Both the position numbers and the translations under genes were made by a program. The notes under the pieces were generated by a model. It saw nothing but the letters and a program-made list of their open reading frames with translations. It was not told the DNA's origin and did no database searches. From contig JANRLJ010000069.1 of the NCBI GenBank assembly GCA_033762735.1, positions 1-64,000 on the forward strand: DNA of 64,000 bases. The letters run 5' to 3'. This DNA comes from JANRLJ01 sp033762735. GTDB lineage: Bacteria > Chloroflexota > Anaerolineae > Aggregatilineales > Phototrophicaceae. Positions 7,385-16,057 of the stretch are shown piece after piece. Position 1 is the stretch's first letter, and the number at the start of each line of letters is the position of its first letter.

Positions 7385-8290
7385 TTAACCGAGCTGCTGG
7401 CGCAGATTTTCCACGAGTTCACGCTGCTGGGGCGTGAGGCGATCCGGCACAGTGACCATCATGCGGGCGTACAGATCACCGTACTGGTCTTTGGCGCGAA
7501 GCAGCGGCATCCCACGTCCACTGATGCGGAACTTCATCCCCGACTGGGTGCCGGCGGGAATCTTGAGCTTAACCGGACGTGCCAGCGTCGGCACGGTGAT
7601 CTCGCCGCCGAGCATGGCCGTGAACATATCCACCTTCACTTCGGTCGTGAGGTCGTCGCCGTCGCGGGTGAATTCCTTATCCGGCTCAACCTTTACCACC
7701 AGATACAGATCGCCCGGTTTGCCGCCGACCCCGGCTTCCCCTTCGCCAGCAAGCCGCACTTTGGTGCCGTCTTTCGCGCCCGCCGGAATATTGACCTTGA
7801 TGCGGCGTTCGCCTTTGGTGACATAGCGCGATGCGCCTTCATACGCTTCCCGCAGTGAAATCACGACTTCCTGCTCGATGTCGTTGCCGTCGGTGCGCAT
7901 GGTGGTGCGGGCTGTATTCCCACCGCCGCGCCCGAAGCCGCCGAAGATCGAATCGAAAATGTCCGCAAAGGGATTTTCCGCGCCATCACTGCCGTAGTCG
8001 TAATCAACGCGATAGCCACCGGGATTAGCCCCCGGCGCACCGTTCGGCTGCTGCTGCATCCGCTGGTAGGCGGCGAAATCCGATCCGAAACGGTCATAGG
8101 CGGCGCGTTTTTCCGTGTCGCCCAGCACTTCGTAGGCCTCGTTGATTTCCTTGAATTTGGCCTCCGCCGAGGGGTTGTTGGGGTTGGCATCAGGATGATA
8201 CTGCTTTGCCAATTTGCGGAAGGCCTTCTTGATATCCTTATCGCTGGCATCCTTCGCGACACCCAGCGTTTTATAGTAGTCCTTTGCCAT
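7385..8290 (-). CDS. cbpA: DnaJ-type co-chaperone, CbpA class (no zinc finger)
   Basis: 301 residues. The J domain (about 1-70) has the HPD motif (QYHPDANP), then a Gly-rich linker with FADIFDSIFGGFGRGGG. Two beta-sandwich substrate-binding domains follow directly (EQEVVISLREAYEG; LTTEVKVDMFTAMLGG). The CXXCXGXG zinc repeats of class-I DnaJ are absent, which makes this a class-II/CbpA-like protein of normal length. It would stimulate DnaK ATPase in the cytoplasm. No dnaK or grpE is nearby. It stands alone, diverging from the TIR-NACHT gene. Confidence 0.93.
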   Translation of the reverse strand: MAKDYYKTLGVAKDASDKDIKKAFRKLAKQYHPDANPNNPSAEAKFKEINEAYEVLGDTEKRAAYDRFGSDFAAYQRMQQQPNGAPGANPGGYRVDYDYGSDGAENPFADIFDSIFGGFGRGGGNTARTTMRTDGNDIEQEVVISLREAYEGASRYVTKGERRIKVNIPAGAKDGTKVRLAGEGEAGVGGKPGDLYLVVKVEPDKEFTRDGDDLTTEVKVDMFTAMLGGEITVPTLARPVKLKIPAGTQSGMKFRISGRGMPLLRAKDQYGDLYARMMVTVPDRLTPQQRELVENLRQQLG

Positions 8291-8549
8291 GCCTTGCTGA
8301 ACCCTTGATGAGCCTTCACGGCTCGATAATTTCCCTTTGCGAGTGGTAGTCTATAGTGATTCTATGCGCCGAGAGGGAGCAAGTCAATCAGTACGGGGGA
8401 TTCTAAGACATTGTTTACGTCACGGCCAGCGATGGGGATTATCGGACATTATGCCGACGCATAGCCAGTCAGAGAATTTACCTTTTTTTGTCGCGCAACA
8501 CGCTACAATCATCGTACTTAAGAATCTTCCTTTTTCTGAAAGCAATCTT

Positions 8550-10319
8550 ATGACCGATCATGTCTTTATCAGCTACGCACGGCGTGATGGTGTGTTTTTC
8601 GCCGAACGGCTCGACGAGGCACTCCAGCGCACTGGCCTTTCTACCTGGTGCGATTATCGCCACCTTGACCCGGCGCAGGACTTCACCGCCGAACTGGAAA
8701 AAGCCATCGAAGCCGCGCAGCAGGTGGTCGTGTGCCTTACGCCTGATTCCAAGCGCGAGGACAGCTTTGTCCGCCGCGAGATTCAGTATGCACTGGCACA
8801 GAACAAGCCGATCATTCCGCTGCGTTTTGCCGAAGTCGTCCCCCCCATTCACATCGTCAACCTGACGTATATCGACTTCTACAACCGCGTCTGGGAGACG
8901 GCCTTTGACGAACTGCTCAGACGGCTAAACCTTGCCGCTCGCTATCAACCGCCTGCGCTGCCTGATGATCCCTATCGCGAGTACCTGAATCAGCTTTACG
9001 GGCAGATTGTCCATTACCTCAACCGCACAGTTTTTTCGCTGATCGCGCTGAATACCGAAGACACGCCCGATGCAGTTGACCTCGTGCAGGAACAGCCTGC
9101 CAGTGCGCTGCCGCTGGCCTTCTTCGATATGGTCGCCGACGATGACTTCGGTGAACGCACGATCACGCCCTATTCCAGCTTCCCGTCCGCTTTCGAGCGC
9201 AATCATGGCCGGGTGCTGCTGCTGGGGGAGCCGGGCGGCGGCAAGACGACCACGCTGATGGCCTTCGCGCGGGAGGCAGTTGCCAGACGGCTGGAAGACG
9301 CCACGCAGCCGCTTCCCATTGTCGCGCCGATTGCTACCTGGGACGCGATGCGCCAGCCGGGGTTGATCGACTGGCTGAGCGAGCAAATCCGTGTGCTGAA
9401 TCCGGGGCAGATCGCGCAGGTGATCGAAGGCGGGGCGGCGCTGCTGCTGCTGGATGGACTGGACGAACTGGGCAGCGAACGCGAACATCCTGACACGAAA
9501 GAGCGCTTCGACCCGCGCCAGAAATTCGTGGAGATGATCTCGGTCATGCTCAACGCGAACCCGCATCATCGACCGGAAGCATGGGGGCAGATTCATGGCT
9601 TTTCCAACGGAGGCCTGCGTGTTCTCATTACCTGCCGTGTGAAGGATTATCACGACATCGGAGCCAAACTGCCGCTGGCCGGGGCGGTGACGCTGCGCCC
9701 GCTGGATGATGAGCAGATGCGCGTGTATCTGGAAAAGCAGCCCGATCTGCTGGCCGCGATTGAGGCTGATCCAGCGCTGCGCGAGATGGCGCGGACACCG
9801 CTGCTTCTGAGCCTGTTCACCTTCGCCTACAACGGCCTCGCGGATGAAGCGCGGCAGTTGCGCGATCTGGCGCACAGCCCCGGCGACCTCCGTGACCGGA
9901 TTTTTGAGACGTATATGCGGCGGCGCTACGAGCGCGAGGCACGGAAGCTAAATCAGGTAATGCCATTTAGTCTTGAGTATCTACAAGACGCTCTGGCGTT
10001 TTTCTCCGAGCAAACCGACTTCAATCCTGATTTGTGGCCGCCTCCACATGACAACCAACCGTTCCATAATTTCGGAAAACAATTGGTTCACACTAGTGCT
10101 CTGGTAGAGGTTCAACAAAATCATCAAATCCGTATTACTGATTCTTTATTGGATATGGCAGTACAACTCCAGCTTTTATCGTTAATTGATAAAAATTATG
10201 TATTTAGTCATGCGTTATTGAAGGATTATTTTCATACAAGATTTCGAAGTAATTTTGAGTTACAAGTTTGGGCTGCCTATCAAAAATTATATATAAGCCA
10301 CAGAATCCCACCTGTATGA
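8550..10319 (+). CDS. TIR-NACHT protein, candidate antiphage NLR-like protein
   Basis: 589 residues from ATG 8550; the open frame extends to 8337 but the N-terminus MTDHVFISYARRDG is the canonical TIR start. TIR domain 1-95, with a candidate NADase glutamate at E77 (VRREIQYAL). A linker of about 120 residues leads to a NACHT ATPase: Walker A GEPGGGKTT near 225 and Walker B LLLLDGLDEL near 300. It ends with a winged-helix segment finishing FSHALLKDYFHTRF. TIR-STAND proteins are usually NAD+-consuming immune effectors. The usual C-terminal sensor repeats are missing, and the last 380 bases drop sharply in GC content. RAYT/REP debris begins about 20 bases after the stop. Confidence 0.88.
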   Translation: MTDHVFISYARRDGVFFAERLDEALQRTGLSTWCDYRHLDPAQDFTAELEKAIEAAQQVVVCLTPDSKREDSFVRREIQYALAQNKPIIPLRFAEVVPPIHIVNLTYIDFYNRVWETAFDELLRRLNLAARYQPPALPDDPYREYLNQLYGQIVHYLNRTVFSLIALNTEDTPDAVDLVQEQPASALPLAFFDMVADDDFGERTITPYSSFPSAFERNHGRVLLLGEPGGGKTTTLMAFAREAVARRLEDATQPLPIVAPIATWDAMRQPGLIDWLSEQIRVLNPGQIAQVIEGGAALLLLDGLDELGSEREHPDTKERFDPRQKFVEMISVMLNANPHHRPEAWGQIHGFSNGGLRVLITCRVKDYHDIGAKLPLAGAVTLRPLDDEQMRVYLEKQPDLLAAIEADPALREMARTPLLLSLFTFAYNGLADEARQLRDLAHSPGDLRDRIFETYMRRRYEREARKLNQVMPFSLEYLQDALAFFSEQTDFNPDLWPPPHDNQPFHNFGKQLVHTSALVEVQQNHQIRITDSLLDMAVQLQLLSLIDKNYVFSHALLKDYFHTRFRSNFELQVWAAYQKLYISHRIPPV

Positions 10320-10339
10320 TAAAAAAGATTAATATCATG

Positions 10340-10515
10340 ACGAGGCCAGGCGCACACGTGGGTGCGCCCCTACAGGCGGTCTTTCGACTAGAGGAGCATA
10401 GCAGCCAGGAGCCGGTTGTACCCCACGACGCAGCTTTACACCCTGAGGTGCAGTGGTTCAAACCAATCAGGACCAACGCCTCTATGAACGGCGTGAAGTA
10501 AACGGGATGGCCGTG
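10340..10515 (+). pseudogene. Degenerate C-terminal fragment of a RAYT gene
   Basis: The + frame reads GAHVGAPLQ … LEEHSSQE … VQWFKPIRTNASMNGVK, then a stop, then TGWP. This parallels the intact RAYT at 10635-11213, which reads GAHVGAPLQ … PEEHIPSE … IQWFKSMTTNGYMHGVK and continues EQGWP. It lacks the HUH motif and the catalytic tyrosine region, so it is a broken partial duplicate. A REP palindrome is part of the duplicated segment. Confidence 0.75.
10348..10373 (-). repeat. REP palindrome, inverted partner of the copy at 10583
   Basis: On the minus strand it begins GTAGGGGCGCACCCACG, then TGTGCGCC. It is nearly identical, in opposite orientation, to the copy at 10583-10610, giving a REPIN-like inverted pair about 210 bases apart. 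Confidence 0.75.
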
Positions 10516-10582
10516 TTGACATTTACGCTCATGTGCTTGGCTATCTTGTAGAATTTTCAGTATTTCAGTACAAAGGCGAGGC

Positions 10583-10610
10583 GTAGGGGCGCACCCACGT
10601 GTGCGCCCGC
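10583..10610 (+). repeat. REP palindrome upstream of RAYT
   Basis: Begins GTAGGGGCGCACCCACG and continues TGTGCGCCCGC, ending 24 bases before the RAYT start codon. RAYT genes are typically flanked by REPs, their proposed substrates. Confidence 0.78.
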
Positions 10611-10634
10611 CTCCCAATCCATTGAGAACTGCAC

Positions 10635-11213
10635 ATGACGAAACCTTATCGCACATCCCCCCGTCTCAAGGATTACGACTACGCCCGCAATGGTGCCTAC
10701 TTTATCACCATCTGCACTCAGAATCGGGCATGTCTGTTTGGTTCTGTTCGCGAAGGTGAGATGTATCTCAATCCTGCTGGTGAGATGCTTGGCGAGTGGT
10801 GGCGCAAACTACCGGAAAAATTCTCGACGGTTGAAACCGACGCCCTTGTCATCATGCCGAATCACGTTCACGGTATTCTGGTATTGTTCGAGGAACCTGA
10901 CACGGGCGCCCACGTGGGTGCGCCCTTACAGGAAGTTGACCAACCAGAGGAGCATATACCCAGTGAATCGGCTGTGCCCACTGCCGCATCTCTATCGACG
11001 ATAATCCAGTGGTTCAAATCGATGACAACCAATGGTTATATGCATGGGGTAAAAGAACAGGGCTGGCCGCGCTTTGCAGGCAAGCTGTGGCAGCGCAGTT
11101 ACTACGACCACATCATCCGTGATGAGGTTGATCTGAAATATATCCAGCGCTATATTCTGAGCAATCCGGCTCGCTGGGAGCAAGACAGCGAAAACCGTCA
11201 CATGCGATCATGA
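10635..11213 (+). CDS. REP-associated tyrosine transposase (RAYT, Y1/IS200-like HUH family)
   Basis: 192 residues. The N-terminus has the family pattern LKDYDYARNGAYFITICTQN. The HUH metal site is MPNHVHGILV, and the nucleophilic tyrosine lies in WQRSYYDHIIRDE, followed by YILSNPARW. RAYTs are single-copy HUH nucleases that cleave REP hairpins and are thought to spread them; unlike insertion sequences they have no terminal inverted repeats. The stretch between HUH and tyrosine parts encodes GAHVGAPLQ, which is a REP sequence (10904-10929) read in frame. A broken partial copy lies just upstream. Confidence 0.9.
   Translation: MTKPYRTSPRLKDYDYARNGAYFITICTQNRACLFGSVREGEMYLNPAGEMLGEWWRKLPEKFSTVETDALVIMPNHVHGILVLFEEPDTGAHVGAPLQEVDQPEEHIPSESAVPTAASLSTIIQWFKSMTTNGYMHGVKEQGWPRFAGKLWQRSYYDHIIRDEVDLKYIQRYILSNPARWEQDSENRHMRS
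10904..10929 (-). repeat. REP palindrome inside the RAYT coding sequence
   Basis: On the minus strand it begins GTAAGGGCGCACCCACG and ends TGGGCGCCC. It matches the flanking REPs at 10348 and 10583 but is translated in frame as part of the RAYT protein, apparently tolerated in a loop between the two halves of the catalytic fold. Confidence 0.7.
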
Positions 11214-11320
11214 AGCGGAGGAAGGACGGAAAAATTAAGGCGACAGAGCCATGCCGGGGCGCGACTTCTGTGCTATAGTGCTCCAATATCACATCGTTAT
11301 AAGGTGCGCGCATAAACGGT

Positions 11321-12589
11321 ATGAAACCGACAATCCTCTATATCGAAGATGATCCCGCCAGCCGCCGACTGGTTGAACGGGCGCTGACCTACGCGGGTTA
11401 TAAAGTGCTGGTGGCCGAGCGCGGTTTGCAGGGCATCGACCTGGCGCGGAAGACACAGCCCGATCTCATTCTGACCGACATCAATCTGCCCGATCTGAGC
11501 GGGCACGAGATCACCACTGCACTGCGCGGCGAGGAACGCTTTAAACAAACCCCGATTGTCGCGCTGACCGCACAGGGCTATGGCATCCAGCACGACATGG
11601 CGATTGCAGCAGGCATCAACGGCTATCTGGTCAAGCCGCTCGATATTGAGAAACTCTCGGAACAGGTGGCCTATTATCTGAACGGCGGGCAGGACGTGAT
11701 TGACGCCGACCGTCTTTCCGCCGCCAAAGCCCGCTACACCAGCGAGGTTGTCTCCAAGCTGGAAGGCCGAATCCGTGAACTGGAAACCGCCAATGAAGCG
11801 CTGCACCGCCTCGACCGGATGAAAGAGACGTTTATTCAGCTTACCGCCCATGAACTGCGCACACCCCTGACGCTGATCTTTGGCTACAGCCGCCTGCTGG
11901 AAGATCACGCCCCGCTGCGCAGCTTGATCCAGCACGACGACATCGTCAGTACCCTGCTGGAGGGGCTGGGCGACGCCATCGAGCGGATGCACGGCGTGAT
12001 CGAGGAAATTCTGATTATCAGCCGTATCATGACCAAGCAGATCGAGCTGTCCCTGTCGCCCATTAATCTGGTCGCCGTGATGCAGAAATCGCTGACGACG
12101 TATGAATCAGCCCTGAAGGAGCGGCGCTTGGAAGTTCGCTTTGACAGCAACGGCTGGCCGACCGGGATGCGCGCCGATGCTGATCTGCTGCGGCTGGCCT
12201 TCAATAACCTGATCGGCAACGCCATTAAGTACACCCCCGATTATGGCACGATCACCATCTGGGCAGAAGCCGAAGACGACCGGGTGCGCGTGTACGTGCG
12301 CGACACGGGAATCGGCATTAACCCGTCCGATCAGGTCAGCATCTTCGATGAGTTCCATACCGTGAGCGATGTGAAGCTGCACAGCACCAGCAAGACCGCG
12401 TTCGGCGGGGGAGGGCTGGGGCTGGGGCTGCCCATCTGCAAAGGCATCGTGGAGGCGCACGGCGGCAAAATCTGGGTGGAGAGCGAAGGCTGCGACCCGG
12501 ATAAGCTCCCCGGCAGCACGTTCGTCGTCCTGCTGCCGCTGGTGGCGCAGCGCACCACCTATCAGAACGCGCGGCGGCTCAATCTTTAA
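11321..12589 (+). CDS. Receiver domain fused to a soluble histidine kinase
   Basis: 422 residues with no membrane segment. Receiver domain 1-120: acidic pair ED at 9-10, phospho-acceptor D53 in ILTDINLPD and the conserved VKP near 104. A coiled-coil linker (about 140-165) leads to HisKA with H177 in TAHELRTPLT. The HATPase part has NLIGNAIKYTP, DTGIGI and GGGGLGLGLPI. The order receiver-then-kinase means phosphorylation of the receiver probably controls the kinase. No cognate regulator is adjacent. A paralogue of the same design is at 25298-26431. Confidence 0.92.
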   Translation: MKPTILYIEDDPASRRLVERALTYAGYKVLVAERGLQGIDLARKTQPDLILTDINLPDLSGHEITTALRGEERFKQTPIVALTAQGYGIQHDMAIAAGINGYLVKPLDIEKLSEQVAYYLNGGQDVIDADRLSAAKARYTSEVVSKLEGRIRELETANEALHRLDRMKETFIQLTAHELRTPLTLIFGYSRLLEDHAPLRSLIQHDDIVSTLLEGLGDAIERMHGVIEEILIISRIMTKQIELSLSPINLVAVMQKSLTTYESALKERRLEVRFDSNGWPTGMRADADLLRLAFNNLIGNAIKYTPDYGTITIWAEAEDDRVRVYVRDTGIGINPSDQVSIFDEFHTVSDVKLHSTSKTAFGGGGLGLGLPICKGIVEAHGGKIWVESEGCDPDKLPGSTFVVLLPLVAQRTTYQNARRLNL

Positions 12590-12690
12590 GAGCCGATTGG
12601 TCATCGAATAAAAATCTGATAATTGTTACAATCCTGAAAGGCCTTTTGGTGTATGATGACCTTAACAACGCCTTTCAGAGATTTCCTTCC

Positions 12691-13866
12691 ATGCAGCGTT
12701 CAGTTCCCATCAGCGGTATTATCGCCGCGTTCGCCACACCCCTTTTCCTGGGTGTTGCGCCAATCTTTGGTAAACTTGCGATAGAAGCCAACGCCGATCC
12801 GTTCTCGGTGGCGGCTTTGCGCACCGTTGCGGCGGCGGGCATGTTGTGGCTGGGCTATCTGCTGTTCTGGCGTCAGTATATCTATATCTACCCCGCCGGG
12901 CTGCTGGGGTGCGTCGTTGTAGGCATTATCAACGGCATTGGGTCTCTGTTCTACTACAGCGGCCTGAGCCTGCTGGACGCTTCGCTGGCGCAGCTTCTCA
13001 ACGGCATGTATCTCCCGCTCGCCGTCCTTATCTCCAGTCTGGCAGGGCAGAAGATCGACCGCCGGACGATGATTCGGGTGATCTTTGCCGTGTGCGGCCT
13101 GACGGTGATTACGGGCTTTGGCGGCGACTCGCTCAACTGGCTCGGCGTCGGGCTGATGCTGGCGAACGCCCTGATGTTCGCCGGGACGCTCATCCTCAGC
13201 CAGTATGTGCTGTTTGAAATGCCCTCACGCACGGTGACGCTGTATGTGCTGAGCACGATGGCGATTTTTGTGTTCATGGTCTGGCTGGCAGTCGGGCAGC
13301 CGCTCGATCCGGTGGTGATGGAAACGGCAATCTGGCCGATTCTGGCGCTGGGCGTCACGACGGCGCTCTCCCGCTTGGCGATGTTCGCCGGGGTGAAGTT
13401 CCTCGGCGGGATACAGACGGCGGTGCTGGCAATCTCTGAAATTGGAGTGGCACTGGTGCTTGCTTTTTTCGTACTGCATGAACGGCTCGGAGCGCTGCAA
13501 ATCCTGGGTGTCGTCATCTTTGTGTGCAGCATCCTGCTGATCCGCCAGCGTGACCTGCTGCCGCGCGGCTTTAACCCGAATGCCTTGCTGGTGGCGAATA
13601 TGGCAAGTGTGCAGTTCCAGCGCATCGCCTTTCATCGTGCCTTCGGCACAACCGATACCGATAACGAGCATGGGACGATGGCAACGATCACGACACAGGA
13701 ACTTGTGCTGATTCAACGAATGATGGGTGCACAATCCGGCCCAATTGACCCTTTCCCAATCGGCAAAGCCAATGGACAATATCACGCGGCAGGGAGTACA
13801 TCTTTCCTGACGGAACCGCTGGATCCGGGCAGACTTCCCCCCAAAAATACGCTGGAAGACCGTTAA
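12691..13866 (+). CDS. EamA/DMT-family transporter with a soluble C-terminal extension
   Basis: 391 residues from ATG 12691; a TTG-initiated frame at 12646 is less likely. Ten hydrophobic segments in two EamA repeats occupy about 1-285 (GIIAAFATPLFLGVAPIFGK; LGVTTALSRLAMFAGVKF), ending at ILLIRQRDLLPRG. This family exports or imports small metabolites; the substrate is unknown. The roughly 100 residues after that (NPNALLVANMASVQF… to …NTLEDR) have no membrane segment and no recognised domain, which is unusual. They may be a real cytoplasmic tail or the result of a lost stop codon. Confidence 0.8.
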   Translation: MQRSVPISGIIAAFATPLFLGVAPIFGKLAIEANADPFSVAALRTVAAAGMLWLGYLLFWRQYIYIYPAGLLGCVVVGIINGIGSLFYYSGLSLLDASLAQLLNGMYLPLAVLISSLAGQKIDRRTMIRVIFAVCGLTVITGFGGDSLNWLGVGLMLANALMFAGTLILSQYVLFEMPSRTVTLYVLSTMAIFVFMVWLAVGQPLDPVVMETAIWPILALGVTTALSRLAMFAGVKFLGGIQTAVLAISEIGVALVLAFFVLHERLGALQILGVVIFVCSILLIRQRDLLPRGFNPNALLVANMASVQFQRIAFHRAFGTTDTDNEHGTMATITTQELVLIQRMMGAQSGPIDPFPIGKANGQYHAAGSTSFLTEPLDPGRLPPKNTLEDR

Positions 13867-13938
13867 GGCCATTGCCCGATTCTTGTATTTAAACTAGAAT
13901 TAAAAGTACAAAATACGAGATGGTCTGGCTTAAGGGAA

Positions 13939-15684
13939 ATGACCAACAACTTCACTGGGTACACGGTTAATGGCTACGAACTGCGTGAACAGGTTGCCAG
14001 AAGCGCGGCGACATCCCTGTATCGCGGCTATTCAAGTGAACTGAAACGCGATGTTGCCATCAAGCGCTTTCTCGTCCGGGATGAAGACCACGCGGCGCAT
14101 CTGCTGGAAAACGGACAGCGCTGGAAGAACATCCGTCATCGCTGTGTCCTGACCGTGCATGATGTATGGGTAGAGCCGAATGAGGGCGTGTATCTGGTGA
14201 TGCCCTGGATGTCGGGCGGGTCACTGCGCGATCAACTGCACGGCAAACCGCTTAAGCCCGACCGCGTGAGTGAATTGATGGTCAGCCTGAGCGCTGCGCT
14301 CATGACCACCCACCATCTCGGCCTGCTGCATCGCAGCATCAAACCCGAAAACATCCTGTTTGACGCGATAGGCACACCTTATCTGAGCGACTTTGCTCTC
14401 GACCACACCACAAGCCCCCAACCCGAACTGCTGACGCCCGAACAATCGGCAGGCCAGCCGCTGACGCCGCAGTCTGATCTGTTCCTGCTCGGCCTGCTGC
14501 TGGTGGAAGCGCTGACGGGCGTCTCCTCGCGGGAACTGCGCCCCTATAACACGGTCACGGTGGAACATGCCGCGATTAAGGACGCGCTGCTGGCCTCACC
14601 GCTGGTCACGTATCGCCGTGCAGCAGTCGATGATCTGTTCTGGGTGTTTAGCTGTGTGCTGGATTCCCGCCCGAATAAGCGCTACCGGGACAGCCTTGAA
14701 CTGGCGAAGTATTTCCTGCGGGCGCTGACAGGCAAGGAACCCTCGGCGGATGTGCTCGATCAGATTCTCGATATGACCTACGACACGCAGGAATCGCTGG
14801 ATGCGCCGACCCAGGTAGCGCTTACCGGAAACAGCACAGGCGAAGCCCATTCCCTGACGGGCAGGCATCTCGGTTCCTATGAGGTCAGGCAGGTGATCGG
14901 GCGAGGCGGCATGGGCGAGGTTTACCTGGGGTATCATCCCCTGCTGGAGCGGACGGTCGCGATCAAGATTATGCGGCCAGAGTTCGTGGACGAGGCTGAA
15001 CTCCGCAAACGCTTTGAGCGGGAAGCGCGTACCGTCGCCAAACTGCGCCACGCCAACATCGTGACGATGTACGACTTCGGGCAGTTGGAAAACCTTTACT
15101 ACATGGTGATGGAATACATCGACGGCTACACCCTGGCCGAAGCGCTCCATCATGTACGGCAGTACACGCCCTCCGAAGCGCTTCCCATTATCACCGAGGT
15201 TGCCTCAGCGCTGGATTATGCTCACAGTCACGGCATTGTCCATCGAGATGTGAAACCATCGAACGTGATGCTCCAGCGGTTGGGCGATACGATCAATGAT
15301 GCGCAGCGGGCGATTCTGATGGACTTCGGCATTACCAAAGTGATCGGCCTCAACGAGCATCTGACGGATACGGATCGACCAGTGGGCACGTATGATTACA
15401 TGGCACCGGAACAGGTGTTGGGCGAACGCTCGCTCGACCGCCGTGCCGATATTTACGCGCTCGGCATTATGGTGTATCAGATGTTAACGGGTCAGCTTCC
15501 CTTCCGCGCCAAAACCACTGCCCGCCTCGTCTTCGCGCATCTCAAGCAGACCCCGGCCTATCCCGGTTCACTCGCGCCTGATCTGCCCGATTCGATTTCA
15601 GACGCGATCATGCGTGCTATCGCCAAAGACCCGGCAGATCGCTTCCCGACAGCGGGTGAGTTCGCTGCGGCGCTGACGGAATAG
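13939..15684 (+). CDS. Tandem protein kinase: N-terminal pseudokinase plus active Hanks-type Ser/Thr kinase
   Basis: 581 residues with no membrane segment. Domain 1 (about 10-265) keeps the fold, with VAIK (K42) and the IKPENIL strand. However, the glycine loop is degenerate, the catalytic HRD is HRS (131-133) and DFG is DFA (151-153), so it should be catalytically dead. Domain 2 (about 312-575) is complete: GRGGMGEVY, K343, E361, HRDVKPSN (D437), DFG (462-464), a GTYDYMAPEQ activation segment and the DxR … D helix. The arrangement recalls eukaryotic pseudokinase-kinase pairs in which the dead domain regulates the live one. The usual bacterial sensor (PASTA, WD40) is absent. Confidence 0.9.
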   Translation: MTNNFTGYTVNGYELREQVARSAATSLYRGYSSELKRDVAIKRFLVRDEDHAAHLLENGQRWKNIRHRCVLTVHDVWVEPNEGVYLVMPWMSGGSLRDQLHGKPLKPDRVSELMVSLSAALMTTHHLGLLHRSIKPENILFDAIGTPYLSDFALDHTTSPQPELLTPEQSAGQPLTPQSDLFLLGLLLVEALTGVSSRELRPYNTVTVEHAAIKDALLASPLVTYRRAAVDDLFWVFSCVLDSRPNKRYRDSLELAKYFLRALTGKEPSADVLDQILDMTYDTQESLDAPTQVALTGNSTGEAHSLTGRHLGSYEVRQVIGRGGMGEVYLGYHPLLERTVAIKIMRPEFVDEAELRKRFEREARTVAKLRHANIVTMYDFGQLENLYYMVMEYIDGYTLAEALHHVRQYTPSEALPIITEVASALDYAHSHGIVHRDVKPSNVMLQRLGDTINDAQRAILMDFGITKVIGLNEHLTDTDRPVGTYDYMAPEQVLGERSLDRRADIYALGIMVYQMLTGQLPFRAKTTARLVFAHLKQTPAYPGSLAPDLPDSISDAIMRAIAKDPADRFPTAGEFAAALTE

Positions 15685-16057
15685 ACCTGTTAGGATTATG
15701 TAAGGCCTCTCGGCCATTATCAGCGCATGAGTCCTTCACAACACCGCGCTGAATGGCGGCAGCGCTTCCACCGCACCGGATGAGCGGACTCCTTTTCAAA
15801 GCCCCTCAAGTAGGTCACAATCAGTTTATCTGTGATACAATCCGAATAAAAAAGATCACCATCATAAAAATCAGCTTCAAAGAATAAGACTAACGCAGTT
15901 GCCCTCCCCCCCCGCCCTCCTCTCCCGACCGCTTCGCTAGGAAAGGGGGAGAAGGGACACCTTAGCAGTTAAGTCCCTCTCCCTCAGGGAGAGGGATTCA
16001 GGGTGAGGGCGAAGGTTCAAGTGCATAACTTCTAAAAGAATAGGATTATGGTCTACT
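15685..16057. other. Non-coding interval with a palindromic CT/GA-rich repeat
   Basis: 373 bases between the kinase and moaA. It holds the repeat at 15965-16010 and, just before it (about 15900-15955), a C-rich tract followed by a G-rich tract that could pair. No ORF with support was seen. The last 40 bases should contain the moaA leader; AGGATT about 10 bases before the ATG is the likely ribosome-binding site. Confidence 0.5.
15965..16010 (-). repeat. Dispersed CCCTCTCCC palindromic repeat, copy 1
   Basis: Contains a 9-bp palindrome CCCTCTCCC-TCA-GGGAGAGGG with conserved flanks (CCCTCACCCTGAA on one side and GACTTAACTGC on the other, minus strand). A second, diverged copy lies at 30408-30466 on the other strand. 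Distinct from the GTAGGGGCG REP family. Confidence 0.5.

Noticed and set aside
10204..10656. 150-codon open frame on the - strand
   Set aside because: Runs antisense through the RAYT remnant and two REP palindromes; no homology.
12570..12600. CGGCTC … GAGCCG hairpin at the end of the receiver-kinase gene
   Set aside because: 6-bp stem with no T-run and partly inside the coding region; insufficient for a terminator call.
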